Source of the DNA: Isoetes taiwanensis
Taxonomy: Eukaryota; Streptophyta; Lycopodiopsida; Isoetales; Isoetaceae
Direction of reading: 5' to 3'
Assembly: GCA_021234155.1 (NCBI GenBank)
Contig: JAJEKV010000250.1
Span: 477,094 to 541,093, forward strand
DNA length: 64,000 bases
Shown here in pieces: positions 64,000-64,000 of the stretch (positions within the stretch are counted from its first letter, which is position 1; every line of letters begins with the position of its first letter). Under the pieces are notes generated by a model. The model was not told the DNA's origin, did no database searches, and saw only the letters and a list, made by a program, of their open reading frames with translations. The position numbers and the translations under genes were made by a program.

Positions 64000-64000
64000 T

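Overview
This is a nuclear window from a land plant. It holds leucine-rich-repeat receptor kinases, fragments of GT37 fucosyltransferase, PPR, VPS13, Mpv17, GDSL-lipase and aminopeptidase P genes with plant-type GT-AG introns, Ty1/copia and Ty3/gypsy sequence, a LINE, and many AT-rich repeats. A Penelope-like reverse transcriptase and extensive degenerate GAATCT arrays make a non-seed plant (lycophyte, fern or moss) plausible; this is inference, and the species is not recognised. Most of the window is mobile or repetitive DNA. Only two protein genes look intact: receptor kinases at 30091-32151 and 52350-54383, both on the minus strand. All identity statements are by eye; nothing was computed.

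Layout. 1-6.47 kb: composite repeat units, each with a GC-richer module (T-module), a long degenerate GAATCT array and a short end motif. 6.5-15.04 kb: two head-to-tail copies of a reverse-transcriptase element, the first 5'-truncated and the second nearly full length. The full copy has an upstream ORF with an RGG-rich tail; its first exon appears to lie inside the truncated upstream copy, as in the pseudo-LTR layout of Penelope-like elements. 15.05-20.9 kb: the same repeat family in opposite orientation, with tRNA-like SINE units, two heat-shock-element clusters, a 1.85-kb insertion and long (TA)n tracts. 20.9-29.0 kb: gene fragments (RNA polymerase largest subunit-like, gypsy RNase H, Mpv17/PMP22, GDSL lipase, VPS13), several with intact splice junctions. 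29.0-29.8 kb: another T-module fragment, microsatellites and a three-unit tRNA-like SINE.

30-36 kb: receptor kinase A and its upstream flank, split by a 2.35-kb TIR transposon whose empty site survives in the paralogous flank near 54.78 kb. 36-45.5 kb: mostly unassigned sequence with a PPR pseudogene, LINE fragments with (ATTCT)n tails, short palindromes and a 2.08-kb element with long TIRs. 45.5-48 kb: aminopeptidase P and fucosyltransferase fragments. 48-61 kb: a second duplication, with a truncated receptor kinase B that has lost its catalytic Asp, then intact receptor kinase C, whose upstream flank carries a complete but decayed copia element (55482-60749) with a 5-bp target duplication and a recoverable empty site. 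61-64 kb: no recognised gene.

How it fits together: a small receptor-kinase family has been spread by segmental duplication, and paralogous flanks act as empty-site controls that date and delimit the transposon, LINE and copia insertions. The most novel part is the tandem Penelope-like element with its RGG-tailed first ORF and pseudo-LTR-supplied exon.
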